DNA of 14,884 nucleotides, from the NCBI GenBank assembly GCA_031284065.1, contig JAITAP010000212.1, forward strand, positions 1 through 14,884, read 5' to 3'. Made by a program: the position numbers and the translations under genes. Origin of the DNA: Prevotellaceae bacterium (GTDB lineage: Bacteria; Bacteroidota; Bacteroidia; Bacteroidales; UBA932). Below are positions 1-7,890 of the stretch, piece by piece. A model generated the notes under the pieces. It made no database searches and was not told the origin of the DNA. It saw nothing but the letters and a program-made list of their open reading frames with translations. The stretch's first letter is position 1; each line of letters opens with the position of its first letter.

Positions 1-658
1 CAGCCATGAAGCCATCTACAAGCTCATCCGGCTGGACAGGGAGCAGGGCGGTACGCTTTACACCCATACACGGCACCGAATGAAGCATCGCAGGCGCTCG
101 ACGGGTAGCAAAATACCCATCAAAAATCGAACCCCAATTGACCGGCGTCCGGACATCGTGAATGTAAAAGGGCGCTTCGGAGACTGGGAGATTGACACCA
201 TTGTGGGCAAAAACAATCGGGGTGCTATAGTTACCCTAGTTGAGCGGAAGAGCGCTTTTATGATGATGGAGAAGCTTCCGCACGGAAAGAATGCAAGCGA
301 GTTGGCGAAAGTTGTCGCCAGGTTGCTTACCGCCTACCGGCAGCACGTGCACACCATCACCGGCGACAATGGAACGGAGTTTGCCGACCATCAGGCCATC
401 GCCAGCGCGCTGAAAGCTCAGTTTTTTTTCACACACCCCTATTCCTCTTGGGAAAAGGGGCTCATCGAAAATACCAACAAGCTTATTCGGCAGTACATCC
501 CCCAAAAAGCGAACTTCGATGACTTTAGTGAGCGCCAAATAAAGAAAATTCAGCATAAAATCAACAGCAGACCCAGAAAAAATTTAAAGTTTTAGTCACC
601 AAAAGAAATTTTCTTCCTATATTTGCACGATAAAGTTGCATTGAGATGTCGAATCTAA
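1..658 (+). mobile_element. IS30-family insertion sequence, right-hand part
   Basis: The right part of an IS30-type element, truncated only by the window edge on the left. It is recognised from the transposase frame described separately. The right end should lie close to position 658, where the extended frame stops. The terminal inverted repeat cannot be verified because the left end is not in the window. The element abuts the tracrRNA terminator (746-777), so it lies just outside the CRISPR-Cas module. Confidence 0.75.
2..658 (+). pseudogene. IS30-family transposase, 5' end outside window, in-frame amber stop
   Basis: DDE transposase of the IS30 family, which cuts and joins IS ends. The frame is open from base 2 and begins SHEAIYKLIRLDREQGG, the typical IS30 'SHExIY' region, so the ATG at position 80 is not the true start. 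The catalytic core is visible: first D in GDWEIDTIVG (codon 194-196), second D in TGDNGTEF (365-367), and E in GLIENTNKLIRQY (467-469). The C-terminal HKINSRPRKNLKF then meets TAG at 593-595. The same frame continues beyond the stop with SPKEIFFLYLHDKVAL and ends at TAA 656-658. This matches the usual IS30 ending, in which RPRKxL is followed by a (T/S)PxEvFF motif. The simplest reading is a single-base nonsense mutation (TTG Leu to TAG) that removes the last 20 or so residues. Read-through or a sequencing error are alternatives. The active-site residues are intact. Confidence 0.85.
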
Positions 659-745
659 AACCTTTAAAAATAGCTGCAAAGTTTTTTCCTTGTGAAAAAT
701 TTTCATACCTTTGGGCTTCTTTTACATGTGTTTGCGGCAAACAAC

Positions 746-777
746 AAAAAAGCCCCCGTTTAAAAGTCGAGGGGTGC
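746..777 (-). terminator. Rho-independent terminator of tracrRNA
   Basis: On the minus strand the stem is GC(A)CCCC against GGGGGC, with one bulged A and a loop of about 13 nt, followed directly by six T residues (plus-strand A-run 746-751). In type II-C tracrRNAs this stem is normally also the last structural hairpin of the RNA bound by Cas9. Confidence 0.85.
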
Positions 778-818
778 CTTAATGTTTTCACAACGAAATA
801 ATCCTTATTGTGATTTGC

Positions 819-847
819 TTGGGTGCAAGGGTATGTAAAAATTTTTG
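819..847 (+). promoter_or_regulatory. weak candidate promoter for cas9, overlapping tracrRNA start
   Basis: TTG at 819-821 and AATTTTTG at 840-847 are separated by 18 bases. This has the layout of a Bacteroidota promoter but with AA in place of TA in the -7 box. It would start about 60 bases before the cas9 ATG. No better TAnnTTTG box lies between 840 and 912. The element overlaps the predicted 5' end of the divergent tracrRNA. Confidence 0.25.
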
Positions 848-853
848 AAGCGG

Positions 854-861
854 CAAAAATA
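854..861 (-). promoter_or_regulatory. candidate -7 box for tracrRNA
   Basis: TATTTTTG on the minus strand fits the Bacteroidota -7 consensus TAnnTTTG and lies just upstream of the anti-repeat. At the -33 position there is only a T-run rather than TTG, so the promoter is incomplete by eye. It would start transcription near 846-849. Confidence 0.5.
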
Positions 862-912
862 GTTAATGGAAAAATCGTAAAAAATCATAAGTAACAATCT
901 AAAACAAACATC

Positions 913-3900
913 ATGAGCGAAAAAATATTAGGCTTAGACCTTGGTACTAACAGTATCGGGTGGGCGCTGGTTGATAAGGGCAACCAAAAAATTGTAGGAA
1001 TGGGAAGCCGTATTATTCCCATGGGAACAGACAAGCAAGACTTTGAAAATGGTGTTGGCATTACGAAAAATGTGGATCGGAGAGAAAAACGAACAAGTCG
1101 CAAGATGAATAAGCGTTACAAAATCAGAAGGAATAAACTTCTCTTTATTCTTCACACATTGGGTATGCTACCGGAACAATTTCAATTTAAGAATAGGATA
1201 CCGGAACCAACAAAAATACAGGAATTGGAATTACTCCCTATAAAAAAAGATACGATGCAGCTAGATTCAAGAGAATATTATAAATTAAAAGTTCATGCAT
1301 TGAGTAATCCTGTTGGCCTAAAAGATTTTGGAAAAATACTTTATAATTTCAATCAGTTGAGAGGTTATGCCGGTGGAAATAACGATGATGAGAGAAAAAA
1401 GAAAAAAACTGATGATGATAGCAATGATGACACAAAAAAATTATATAAGGTTATTGTTCAAAAAGTTGAAATTGTAAAAGTAGAAAAATCAGAAGACACT
1501 TTTACCGTAAGAGGAGGAACGAGCAAGGGAGAAAAGCAAAATAAATATGATGTTACGGTTTTGTTAGATGACGAGGAAAAAGAAGGGCAAACAGAATTGC
1601 AAAATTTAGAAGAAAAAATTGGGCAGGAAGAAGAATTGGAAATTCGTATTAAACAAACAAAAACCGGAAAAACAATTACATTTGCCTTACCTCAAAAATC
1701 AAATTGGCGCAAAGATATGGAAGCCACCGAAAAAATTTTGAAAGAAGAAAAAATTTTTATCAGCAATTTGCGCTTACGAGATTTGCAAGCAAATAAATGG
1801 ACAAAAATAAGAAACCGTGTTTTCCTGCGAAACAGGTATAAAGAAGAGTTTGACCAAGTATGGGAAACACAAGCAAATACACACGACACCCTTAAAAACT
1901 GTCCAATGGAAACTTTGGAGAAAATAGCTAATTATATTTTCCCCGGAACAAGCGAAACACAACAACAATTAAGAAAAAAAGCTATAGATGGCGGGCTAAA
2001 ATACATTATCAAAGAGCAAATTATTTACTACCAACGACCACTAAAAGCACAAACAGAACTCATTGGCAATTGTCAATTCGAAAAGGAAGAAAAAGTTATC
2101 CCTATAACACATCCACTGTTTCAGGAGTTTAGATGTTGGAAACAAATCAACAATCTTTATATTACAACGAAAGTTGAATTAATTCCTATTGGATCTGAAG
2201 AAGATTTATTTGGAAATAAAATCCCGATTTATGATAAAACATCAAAAAAATCAAACACTAAATATCGGTATAAAAACAGGTATCTAACAGAAGAAGAAAA
2301 ACAAGCGCTTTATGAAAAATTGCAAACTCAAAAGGAAGTTAGTTTTGGGGCAGTTATTGATATTCTCAATTTAAACAAGTCGAAAACGGAAAAATTAGAT
2401 AAAGAACAAAAAAAATATTTTTTGAATGGGCTAAATGTCAAAGCAAAATTAAAAGGCTGTGATACATTAATATCTATAAAAAAAATACTGGATAATTTCT
2501 TTGAAGATTTTCTGACGAAAGACGAAAAGATTGTTGAGAAAATATGGAGAGTAATTTTTGATGTTAGAAATCATGATGGAAGTGAATACGAACCGACAAG
2601 TAGGCGAGTTTCTTCTATTATTGAATTGTTGCAAATTTATACCAATAGAGAAACAGCGACAGATTTAGCCTTAAAGCTGGCTCAGAATATAAAGTTTCCA
2701 AGAAAATATGCAAGTTTGTCGACAAAAGCGCTCCAAAATATTTTGCCCTTGATGCAGCCCAATCCACAAAATGTTTCAGAAACACTAAAAGCAAAATTTG
2801 ACAATATTAAACATTTGATTGATACAAATAAGATTATTGACAGTGCAGATTACAACTTAGAAGATTTTGTGACTGATTTTGTAAAGAACAATCCTGATGC
2901 TTTACAAAAGGGCGGGATAATGGAATCTTTTGCTATTTCATTAGTTTATGGTAAACATACTGCCGAAACAATAAAACCTCAAATATCCAATTATCATGAA
3001 ATAAAATATATGGAGAGAAATTTGCGAAACCCTATTGTTGAGCAACTTGCCAATGAAACAATGCAAGTAATAAAAGCTATCTGGAAACAGTACAAATTCA
3101 ACCCCCAAGAATTAGAAATACGTGTAGAATTGGCAAGAGATTTGAAAAACAGCACACAAGAAAGGGAACAAATTTACAAAGGGCAGCTGAAAAGCAAAAA
3201 AACAAATGACAGAGTCAAAAAAAGATTACAAGAAGAAAGTATTGCGATAACAGATGAAAATATCCTTAAATACAGATTGTATGAACAGCAAAAATATATT
3301 TCTCCATATTCGGGCAAAACGTTGACTATTGAATCATTTGACACATACCAAATTGATCATATTCTTCCGAAACAGAGATATTATGACGATTCTTTTTCCA
3401 ATAAAGTATTAGTTGAAGGAGCATTAAATAAAGAAAAAAGCAATCGTACTGCGTGGGAATATATTACACAGCAGAATTCAAAATATAAAATTCTATCTGT
3501 TGATGATTTTATTAAAAATGTAAATGACAATTTCTTTGGCAAAAAGAAAAAGAATTTATTGGCAGAAAAAATCCCGTCAAATCCTGTTGAGCGACAATTA
3601 AAAGATACGCAATATATTTCAGTTGCTGTAAAAAATGAATTGGCAAAAGTTGTTGGCAGCGAAAATGTAAAGACAAGTACAGGCGGAGTAACCGACTTCT
3701 TACGCAGCCGTTGGGGATTGAAAAAATTGTTTATGGAAATGACGGAAAATCGTTTCAAGCAAATGGAACTTTGGGATTTAGATAAAAATGGCAATCCTAA
3801 AACAAACTGGATTACAAGATGTTACGACAAAGAACAACAAAAATATATTTACAAAATCGAAAATTGGAGCAAGCGTTACGACCACCGTCATCACGCAATT

Positions 3901-5226
3901 GATGCACTAGTTGTTGCCTTTACCGAGCAAAGCCACATTCAGCGCCTAAATAATTTGAACAAATATGTCCAGGAAGAATTATCCAAACGTAAAGAAGAAT
4001 TTAAAATTGAGCAAAAAGAAGGTGAAACAATTTTAGATGCATTTTTTAATTTGGAGGCACATCGCAGGGATGAAATTTTGCAAAAAATGGAAAGCTCGAG
4101 AAAATTTGACCTGCCATTTGACGGTTTTGTGGCTCAAGTTCGCGAACATTTGGAAACAATGGCGGTTTCTCATAAAGTGAAAGATAAATTACATCATTCC
4201 GTTGATAAATTTGACAAAAACACACCCCATAAACAACTGAAAAATCAACTGAAAATCAGAGCAGCACTTCATGAAGAAACGTATTACGGGAAACTGGAAG
4301 GGCGTGATACAAAAACAATAGACATTTCAAAATTGTCAGCAAAAGATATTTCAAAAATCATAGACGATGTTTTAAGAAAAGAGATTGATGAGCATAGAAA
4401 AAAATATGATTCTATGAAAGAGGCTTTTTCGGGAGAAGGATTGAAAATTTTCAACGAAAATCGTTTCCAAAGGAAGAAACCAACAGAATTAAAGCCGCCT
4501 GTTTACAAAGTAAAAATTTGGTACAACAAAGAAGAAAAGAAAGACAGCAAATTGCAATGCCTTTACGGCAACAACGAAAAACAAAGTGTTATTACCGGCG
4601 ATAATTATTTGTTTTTGGTAATGGAAAAAAACAACACGCGGATTTTTGACATTGCTTCATTATACGATTCTGTTGCTATTGCTAATGCCACATTGAAAGA
4701 TAATAATACTGAATTTAAACGAAAAATTGCAGATGATTTTAGAGTACAACACAAGGAAAAACCCGAAAAAATATTATTTACATTGCAACACAATGAATTG
4801 GTTTATTTACCGACAAGCGGCGACGATGTTGTACTGAATTTACCAAAGGCTGAGTTTGAAAAATGGATCGAAAATAAGGAGAACAAAAAAGAGTTTTGCA
4901 AACGCATTTATAAAGTTGTCAAATTTACAAGTAAAAACTGTTTCTTTGTCCCTCACAACTATGCGAATGTAATTAATGTAGCAAAAAAATTGAGTAAAGA
5001 AGATTTGGAAGCATTGAAAATTCAAAATGAAGGCAAAAAGAAAATTCCGATGAAAGAATTGAATTTTGTTGAATATGGTTCTTACGGTAAGAGTTCTCCT
5101 TTTGAATCCGGTGAAGTTTTTATAAAAAGCCAAATAGCAAAAAAGAGCGCGAAGAAGCCTTTGAAGATTCAAGACACGTGTATCAAAGTACAAATAGATT
5201 GGTTGGGGAATATCGCATTAGTATAA
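913..5226 (+). CDS. cas9: CRISPR-associated endonuclease Cas9, type II-C
   Basis: RNA-guided DNA endonuclease that cuts DNA matched by the crRNA:tracrRNA duplex. RuvC-I is at residues 4-20 (GLDLGTNSIGW, catalytic D9), with the arginine-rich bridge helix at about 56-75. The REC lobe follows and contains a charged low-complexity stretch near 154-178. RuvC-II has EIRVELARD with E739. The HNH domain has YQIDHILPKQR with D815 and H816, plus N839 matching the third HNH residue. RuvC-III has DHRHHAIDAL with H994 and D997. The remaining 440 or so residues are the wedge and PAM-interacting region. All nuclease residues are intact. The length of 1437 aa suits the large Bacteroidota II-C Cas9 proteins, and the absence of csn2 and cas4 supports II-C. 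The ATG at 913 places RuvC-I at the N-terminus as expected. The gene is markedly A+T-rich compared with cas1 and the genes to the right. Confidence 0.97.
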   Translation: MSEKILGLDLGTNSIGWALVDKGNQKIVGMGSRIIPMGTDKQDFENGVGITKNVDRREKRTSRKMNKRYKIRRNKLLFILHTLGMLPEQFQFKNRIPEPTKIQELELLPIKKDTMQLDSREYYKLKVHALSNPVGLKDFGKILYNFNQLRGYAGGNNDDERKKKKTDDDSNDDTKKLYKVIVQKVEIVKVEKSEDTFTVRGGTSKGEKQNKYDVTVLLDDEEKEGQTELQNLEEKIGQEEELEIRIKQTKTGKTITFALPQKSNWRKDMEATEKILKEEKIFISNLRLRDLQANKWTKIRNRVFLRNRYKEEFDQVWETQANTHDTLKNCPMETLEKIANYIFPGTSETQQQLRKKAIDGGLKYIIKEQIIYYQRPLKAQTELIGNCQFEKEEKVIPITHPLFQEFRCWKQINNLYITTKVELIPIGSEEDLFGNKIPIYDKTSKKSNTKYRYKNRYLTEEEKQALYEKLQTQKEVSFGAVIDILNLNKSKTEKLDKEQKKYFLNGLNVKAKLKGCDTLISIKKILDNFFEDFLTKDEKIVEKIWRVIFDVRNHDGSEYEPTSRRVSSIIELLQIYTNRETATDLALKLAQNIKFPRKYASLSTKALQNILPLMQPNPQNVSETLKAKFDNIKHLIDTNKIIDSADYNLEDFVTDFVKNNPDALQKGGIMESFAISLVYGKHTAETIKPQISNYHEIKYMERNLRNPIVEQLANETMQVIKAIWKQYKFNPQELEIRVELARDLKNSTQEREQIYKGQLKSKKTNDRVKKRLQEESIAITDENILKYRLYEQQKYISPYSGKTLTIESFDTYQIDHILPKQRYYDDSFSNKVLVEGALNKEKSNRTAWEYITQQNSKYKILSVDDFIKNVNDNFFGKKKKNLLAEKIPSNPVERQLKDTQYISVAVKNELAKVVGSENVKTSTGGVTDFLRSRWGLKKLFMEMTENRFKQMELWDLDKNGNPKTNWITRCYDKEQQKYIYKIENWSKRYDHRHHAIDALVVAFTEQSHIQRLNNLNKYVQEELSKRKEEFKIEQKEGETILDAFFNLEAHRRDEILQKMESSRKFDLPFDGFVAQVREHLETMAVSHKVKDKLHHSVDKFDKNTPHKQLKNQLKIRAALHEETYYGKLEGRDTKTIDISKLSAKDISKIIDDVLRKEIDEHRKKYDSMKEAFSGEGLKIFNENRFQRKKPTELKPPVYKVKIWYNKEEKKDSKLQCLYGNNEKQSVITGDNYLFLVMEKNNTRIFDIASLYDSVAIANATLKDNNTEFKRKIADDFRVQHKEKPEKILFTLQHNELVYLPTSGDDVVLNLPKAEFEKWIENKENKKEFCKRIYKVVKFTSKNCFFVPHNYANVINVAKKLSKEDLEALKIQNEGKKKIPMKELNFVEYGSYGKSSPFESGEVFIKSQIAKKSAKKPLKIQDTCIKVQIDWLGNIALV

Positions 5227-5276
5227 AGCATGGATATAAAGCAAATCCATACATAAAGTTTAAATCTGATTGAATC

Positions 5277-6221
5277 ATGATCAAGCAAACCCTTTACTTC
5301 AGCTCTCCGGCCTACTTGAGCTTGCGGAATAAGCAGCTGGTGGTGCGTTTGCCTGAGGTGGAAAGAAACGAAACCCTGCCGGATACGCTTAAGGAGAAAT
5401 CTGTAGCTACCCGTCCGGTGGAAGATATTGGGCTGCTGATTTTAGACCATCAACAAATCACCGTTACGCACGGGCTGCTGACGGCGTTGCTGGAAAATAA
5501 CGTGGCGGTTATTCACTGCAACGAGGCGCACCATCCGGTGGGCATGATGCTGAATTTGGATGGGCACACCTTGCAGACGCAGCGCTTTAAGGCGCAGGTA
5601 GAGGCGTCGGAGCCGCTGAAAAAGCAGCTGTGGCAGCAAACCGTTGTGGCAAAAATTGAAAATCAAGCGGCGGCGCTGGCGGCGCTGGGGAAAGAGGTGA
5701 AGAAGATGGAGTACCTGGCCCGCAGCGTAAAATCGGGCGACGCCGACAACTGCGAGGCGCGGGCGGCCGCCTACTACTGGAGCGTGCTGTTTTCGGATTA
5801 CATTCCCCATTTTGTACGCGGGCGGGAGGAAGCGCCGCCCAACAATTTGCTGAACTACGGTTACGCCATCTTGCGTGGGGCTGTGGCGCGCGCGTTGGTG
5901 GGGTCGGGGCTGCTGCCAACGCTGGGCATTTTCCATCGCAACCAGTACAACGCCTACTGCCTTGCCGACGACGTCATGGAGCCCTACCGCCCGTTTGTGG
6001 ACAGAGCGGCGCTCGCCTGCATGCAAAAGGGAGAGGATATTTCCGAGCTGTCGAAGACCGTAAAATCGCAGCTGCTGTCGGTGATGTCGCAGGATACGTT
6101 TTTTGGCAAGGAGTGCAGCCCGCTGATGGTGGGGCTGACAAAAACAACGGCTTCTCTCTCGGCGTGCTTTGAAGGGAAGCGGAGGAAGATAACTTATCCG
6201 GTTTTATATGTTGCGACTTAA
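5277..6221 (+). CDS. cas1: CRISPR-associated integrase Cas1 (type II)
   Basis: Metal-dependent integrase that, with Cas2, inserts new spacers into a CRISPR array. At 314 aa it has the usual type II Cas1 size. The N-terminal beta domain starts IKQTLYFSSPAYLSLRNKQL and includes VEDIGLLILDH. The helical catalytic domain carries E160 (NCEARAAAYYW), H220 (GIFHRNQYNAYCLADD) and E235 (DDVMEPYRPFVD), the expected metal-binding set. The gene starts 50 bp after cas9 and its last 14 bases overlap the start of cas2, so cas1 and cas2 are likely translationally coupled. Base composition is clearly higher in G+C than cas9, most strongly from about 5540 to 6150. Confidence 0.96.
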   Translation: MIKQTLYFSSPAYLSLRNKQLVVRLPEVERNETLPDTLKEKSVATRPVEDIGLLILDHQQITVTHGLLTALLENNVAVIHCNEAHHPVGMMLNLDGHTLQTQRFKAQVEASEPLKKQLWQQTVVAKIENQAAALAALGKEVKKMEYLARSVKSGDADNCEARAAAYYWSVLFSDYIPHFVRGREEAPPNNLLNYGYAILRGAVARALVGSGLLPTLGIFHRNQYNAYCLADDVMEPYRPFVDRAALACMQKGEDISELSKTVKSQLLSVMSQDTFFGKECSPLMVGLTKTTASLSACFEGKRRKITYPVLYVAT

Positions 6222-6540
6222 TAAATATAGAGTAATGTGGGTATTGGTACTATTTGATTTGCCTACTGAAACCAAAGCCGACAAAAAACGGTACACCAAA
6301 TTCCGAAAGGATTTGATTGAGGGCGGGTTTACGATGTTTCAGTTTTCTATTTACTTGCGGCACTGTAGCAGCCGCGAGAACGCCGACGTGCACGTTAAGC
6401 GGGTGAAAAAATCACTCCCCGTTCACGGGCACGTTGGAATTTTGTGCATTACCGACAAGCAGTTTGGGATGATGGAGCTGTTTTCCAACCAAAAAGAGGA
6501 AAAGCTGCCGGATATTCCTCAGCAGCTGGAGCTGTTTTAG
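6208..6540 (+). CDS. cas2: CRISPR-associated protein Cas2 (type II-C)
   Basis: Small ferredoxin-fold partner of Cas1 in the spacer-acquisition complex, where it acts mainly as a structural dimer. The protein is 110 aa. It begins MLRLNKYRVMWVLVLFDLPT; the D17 of LFDLPT is the conserved aspartate of the first beta strand. It ends DIPQQLELF, a tail typical of Bacteroidota type II-C Cas2. The ATG at 6208 is chosen because the family usually has an (x)LNxYRIMWV segment before the core. An internal ATG at 6235 is possible but would remove it. The gene overlaps cas1 by 14 bases. No CRISPR array follows; the next gene starts only 37 bp later. Confidence 0.95.
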   Translation: MLRLNKYRVMWVLVLFDLPTETKADKKRYTKFRKDLIEGGFTMFQFSIYLRHCSSRENADVHVKRVKKSLPVHGHVGILCITDKQFGMMELFSNQKEEKLPDIPQQLELF

Positions 6541-6577
6541 CGTTAATTGATTATTACATAGTTACAAGTTTTTATTT

Positions 6578-7723
6578 GTGGAGTACAGCGATATTTTTAT
6601 TCCCGTAGCCGAGCATTTACAAGTGTCCGGCGCAGCCAAGCTGAGCGAGCGGTGGGGTAGCCGGATTAAGTACGGCGTCAAAGGCCTTGACTGGGCCTGG
6701 CTTGGAGATTTCAGAGTTGCGCTTGTGGGCTTGCGCAAGCACGGAGCGCCTAACAGCTTTGTCGCGCTGCGCGAAGAGCTGTACGCTTTGTTTGCCCACG
6801 AAAAATCTTTGCCGATTATTGACCTTGGCGATGTTGAGGTAGCGCCGGCGGGCGCCGGCGATGCGTCGGGCGAAAAGGTAACCTGCGCCCTGCACAAGCT
6901 GGTCGCCGCAGGCATTTTTCCCGTTGTTTTTGGGGAGAACATGCCCGGCGCAAGCAACGTGTACGACGCCATAAAGTCGCACCGGAAAGACGTTACGGCT
7001 ACCTTTATTCTCCCCAGCGCCAGCCTGGGCAACGCACAGGAGCCGCTTTCCGGCAGCAACGTGCTGGCGCATTTCATGACAGACTACGGCCGCGAGCTGG
7101 AAACGCTCAACGTGCTGGCCTACCAGAGCTACCTCACCTCGCCCGCCGACATGCAAAGCCTCGGCAACCGGTACTGCGAGCTCTTGCGCCTGGGCGTTGT
7201 TCGCGAAAATATAATGCACGCCGAGCCGCTGCTGCGCGACGCCGACGTGCTCTGCGCCGGAATCAACGCCGTGCGCCAGTGCGACGCTCCTGCCGCCGTT
7301 GACCCCTCGCCCAACGGCTTGTACGCCGAAGAAATGTGCCAGCTGCTGCGCCTTGCCGCCTTCTCCGACAAGCTCAAAGCGTGCTACCTGGGGAACTTCA
7401 GCTTAGCTAATGACAGCCAGCGCCAGACGGCCAAGCTGGTAGCGCAGCTCATTTGGCACGTTGCCGACGGCTTGGCCTGCCGCGTAAACGACAACCCCAC
7501 CGAGCCAAAGACGTGCCGCAGGCTGCAAATTGAAATGGGAGGTAAAGACCAGCAGCTTGTTTTTTACCAAAGCAAAATTACTGACCGCTGGTGGATGGCT
7601 GTCCCTGCGGATAAATCATCAACGATACATATAATTCCTTGCGAACGAAACGATTATGAAAAAGCCTTGCGCCTGGAAATCCCTGACCGCTGGCTGTGGT
7701 TCTACAAAAAATTTGTCCGTTGA
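6578..7723 (+). CDS. Ureohydrolase (arginase/formimidoylglutamase)-like protein, probable pseudoenzyme
   Basis: The protein of 381 aa resembles the Bacteroidota branch of the ureohydrolase fold (PF00491) often annotated as formimidoylglutamase. Supporting segments are SPNGLYAEEMCQLLRLAA near the middle, NDSQRQTAKLVAQLIW, and the C-terminal QLVFYQSKITDRWWM and EIPDRWLWF. The manganese motifs of active enzymes look lost. Residues 119-122 read GENM where GGDH is expected, and residues 145-149 read LPSAS where DAHxD is expected; only D221-A-D223 resembles the last acidic motif. Catalysis is therefore unlikely, and a structural or regulatory role is inferred, not shown. From memory, relatives lie near the gld/por secretion genes in other Bacteroidota. 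The start codon is GTG at 6578, and a stop in the same frame sits 30 bp upstream (6548-6550). No promoter is seen in the 37-bp gap after cas2, so read-through from cas2 is possible. Confidence 0.7.
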   Translation: MEYSDIFIPVAEHLQVSGAAKLSERWGSRIKYGVKGLDWAWLGDFRVALVGLRKHGAPNSFVALREELYALFAHEKSLPIIDLGDVEVAPAGAGDASGEKVTCALHKLVAAGIFPVVFGENMPGASNVYDAIKSHRKDVTATFILPSASLGNAQEPLSGSNVLAHFMTDYGRELETLNVLAYQSYLTSPADMQSLGNRYCELLRLGVVRENIMHAEPLLRDADVLCAGINAVRQCDAPAAVDPSPNGLYAEEMCQLLRLAAFSDKLKACYLGNFSLANDSQRQTAKLVAQLIWHVADGLACRVNDNPTEPKTCRRLQIEMGGKDQQLVFYQSKITDRWWMAVPADKSSTIHIIPCERNDYEKALRLEIPDRWLWFYKKFVR

Positions 7724-7823
7724 AATTATGGATATTACGCCACATGACACCCTCACACGAGTTAAATAGTTTTAAATCAATGCGTGAAGTTTTATATTCC
7801 CCAAAAACGGACTTATCAACAAA

Positions 7824-7853
7824 TTGGCGTTCGTAAAACTTTGCGTACTTTTG
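7824..7853 (+). promoter_or_regulatory. Promoter of the porPKLMN operon (Bacteroidota sigma consensus)
   Basis: TTG at 7824-7826, exactly 19 bases, then TACTTTTG at 7846-7853. This matches the Bacteroidota consensus TTG-N19-TAnnTTTG in sequence and spacing. Transcription should start near 7858-7860, giving a leader of about 146 nt before the porP ATG at 8006. The rest of the 7724-7960 gap shows no other gene. Confidence 0.85.
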
Positions 7854-7858
7854 TTCTT

Positions 7859-7890
7859 GCTTCTTTTTTAAAGGAAAAGAAAAAAGAAGC
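7859..7890 (+). other. Hairpin at the predicted 5' end of the por mRNA
   Basis: Perfect 11-bp inverted repeat, GCTTCTTTTTT (7859-7869) and AAAAAAGAAGC (7880-7890), with a 10-base loop. It begins at the predicted transcription start, so the mRNA would start with a stem-loop. It is not followed by a T-run on either strand, which argues against a terminator. A 14-codon open frame (ATG 7891-7893, TAA 7933-7935) follows directly. Confidence 0.6.

Larger units (their letters stand above)
746..848 (-). ncRNA. tracrRNA of the type II-C CRISPR-Cas9 locus
   Basis: Read on the minus strand, an anti-repeat around 807-840 contains AAGCAAATCACAAT. It is followed directly by AAGGATTATTTCGTTGTG (789-806), then AACATT, and a strong G+C hairpin with a U-run. 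The order (anti-repeat ending ACAAU, then AAGG, then a terminator stem) matches tracrRNAs of type II-C systems, such as Neisseria with ...GCUACAAUAAGGC. The anti-repeat implies a CRISPR repeat beginning (G/A)TTGTGATTTGCTT, which agrees with my memory of the 47-nt repeats of Bacteroides type II-C arrays. The RNA pairs with crRNA repeats and is bound by Cas9. The gene is divergent from cas9, and its 5' end is estimated from a TATTTTTG box at 854-861, so the start is uncertain by several bases. Confidence 0.85.

Noticed and set aside
618..625. TATATTTG, a fit to the -7 promoter consensus
   Set aside because: It lies inside the coding remnant of the IS30 transposase C-terminus and has no TTG at the right upstream distance.
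690..713. TTG and TACCTTTG as a plus-strand promoter, or a degenerate CRISPR repeat
   Set aside because: The spacing of 13 bases is too short for the Bacteroidota promoter class. The likeness to a type II-C repeat is limited to a few short words with wrong distances. The stretch 660-745 otherwise shows nothing.
561..791. Minus-strand open frame of 76 codons
   Set aside because: It covers the tracrRNA terminator and IS30 remnant and has no protein-family likeness.
5230..5250. ATGGAT/ATCCAT inverted repeat between cas9 and cas1
   Set aside because: Only 6 bp, A+T-rich and without a T-run; too weak to call a terminator.
5442..6063. Long open frames on the minus strand and in other frames inside cas1
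   Set aside because: They are a by-product of the G+C-rich composition of cas1; Cas1 motifs fix the real frame.
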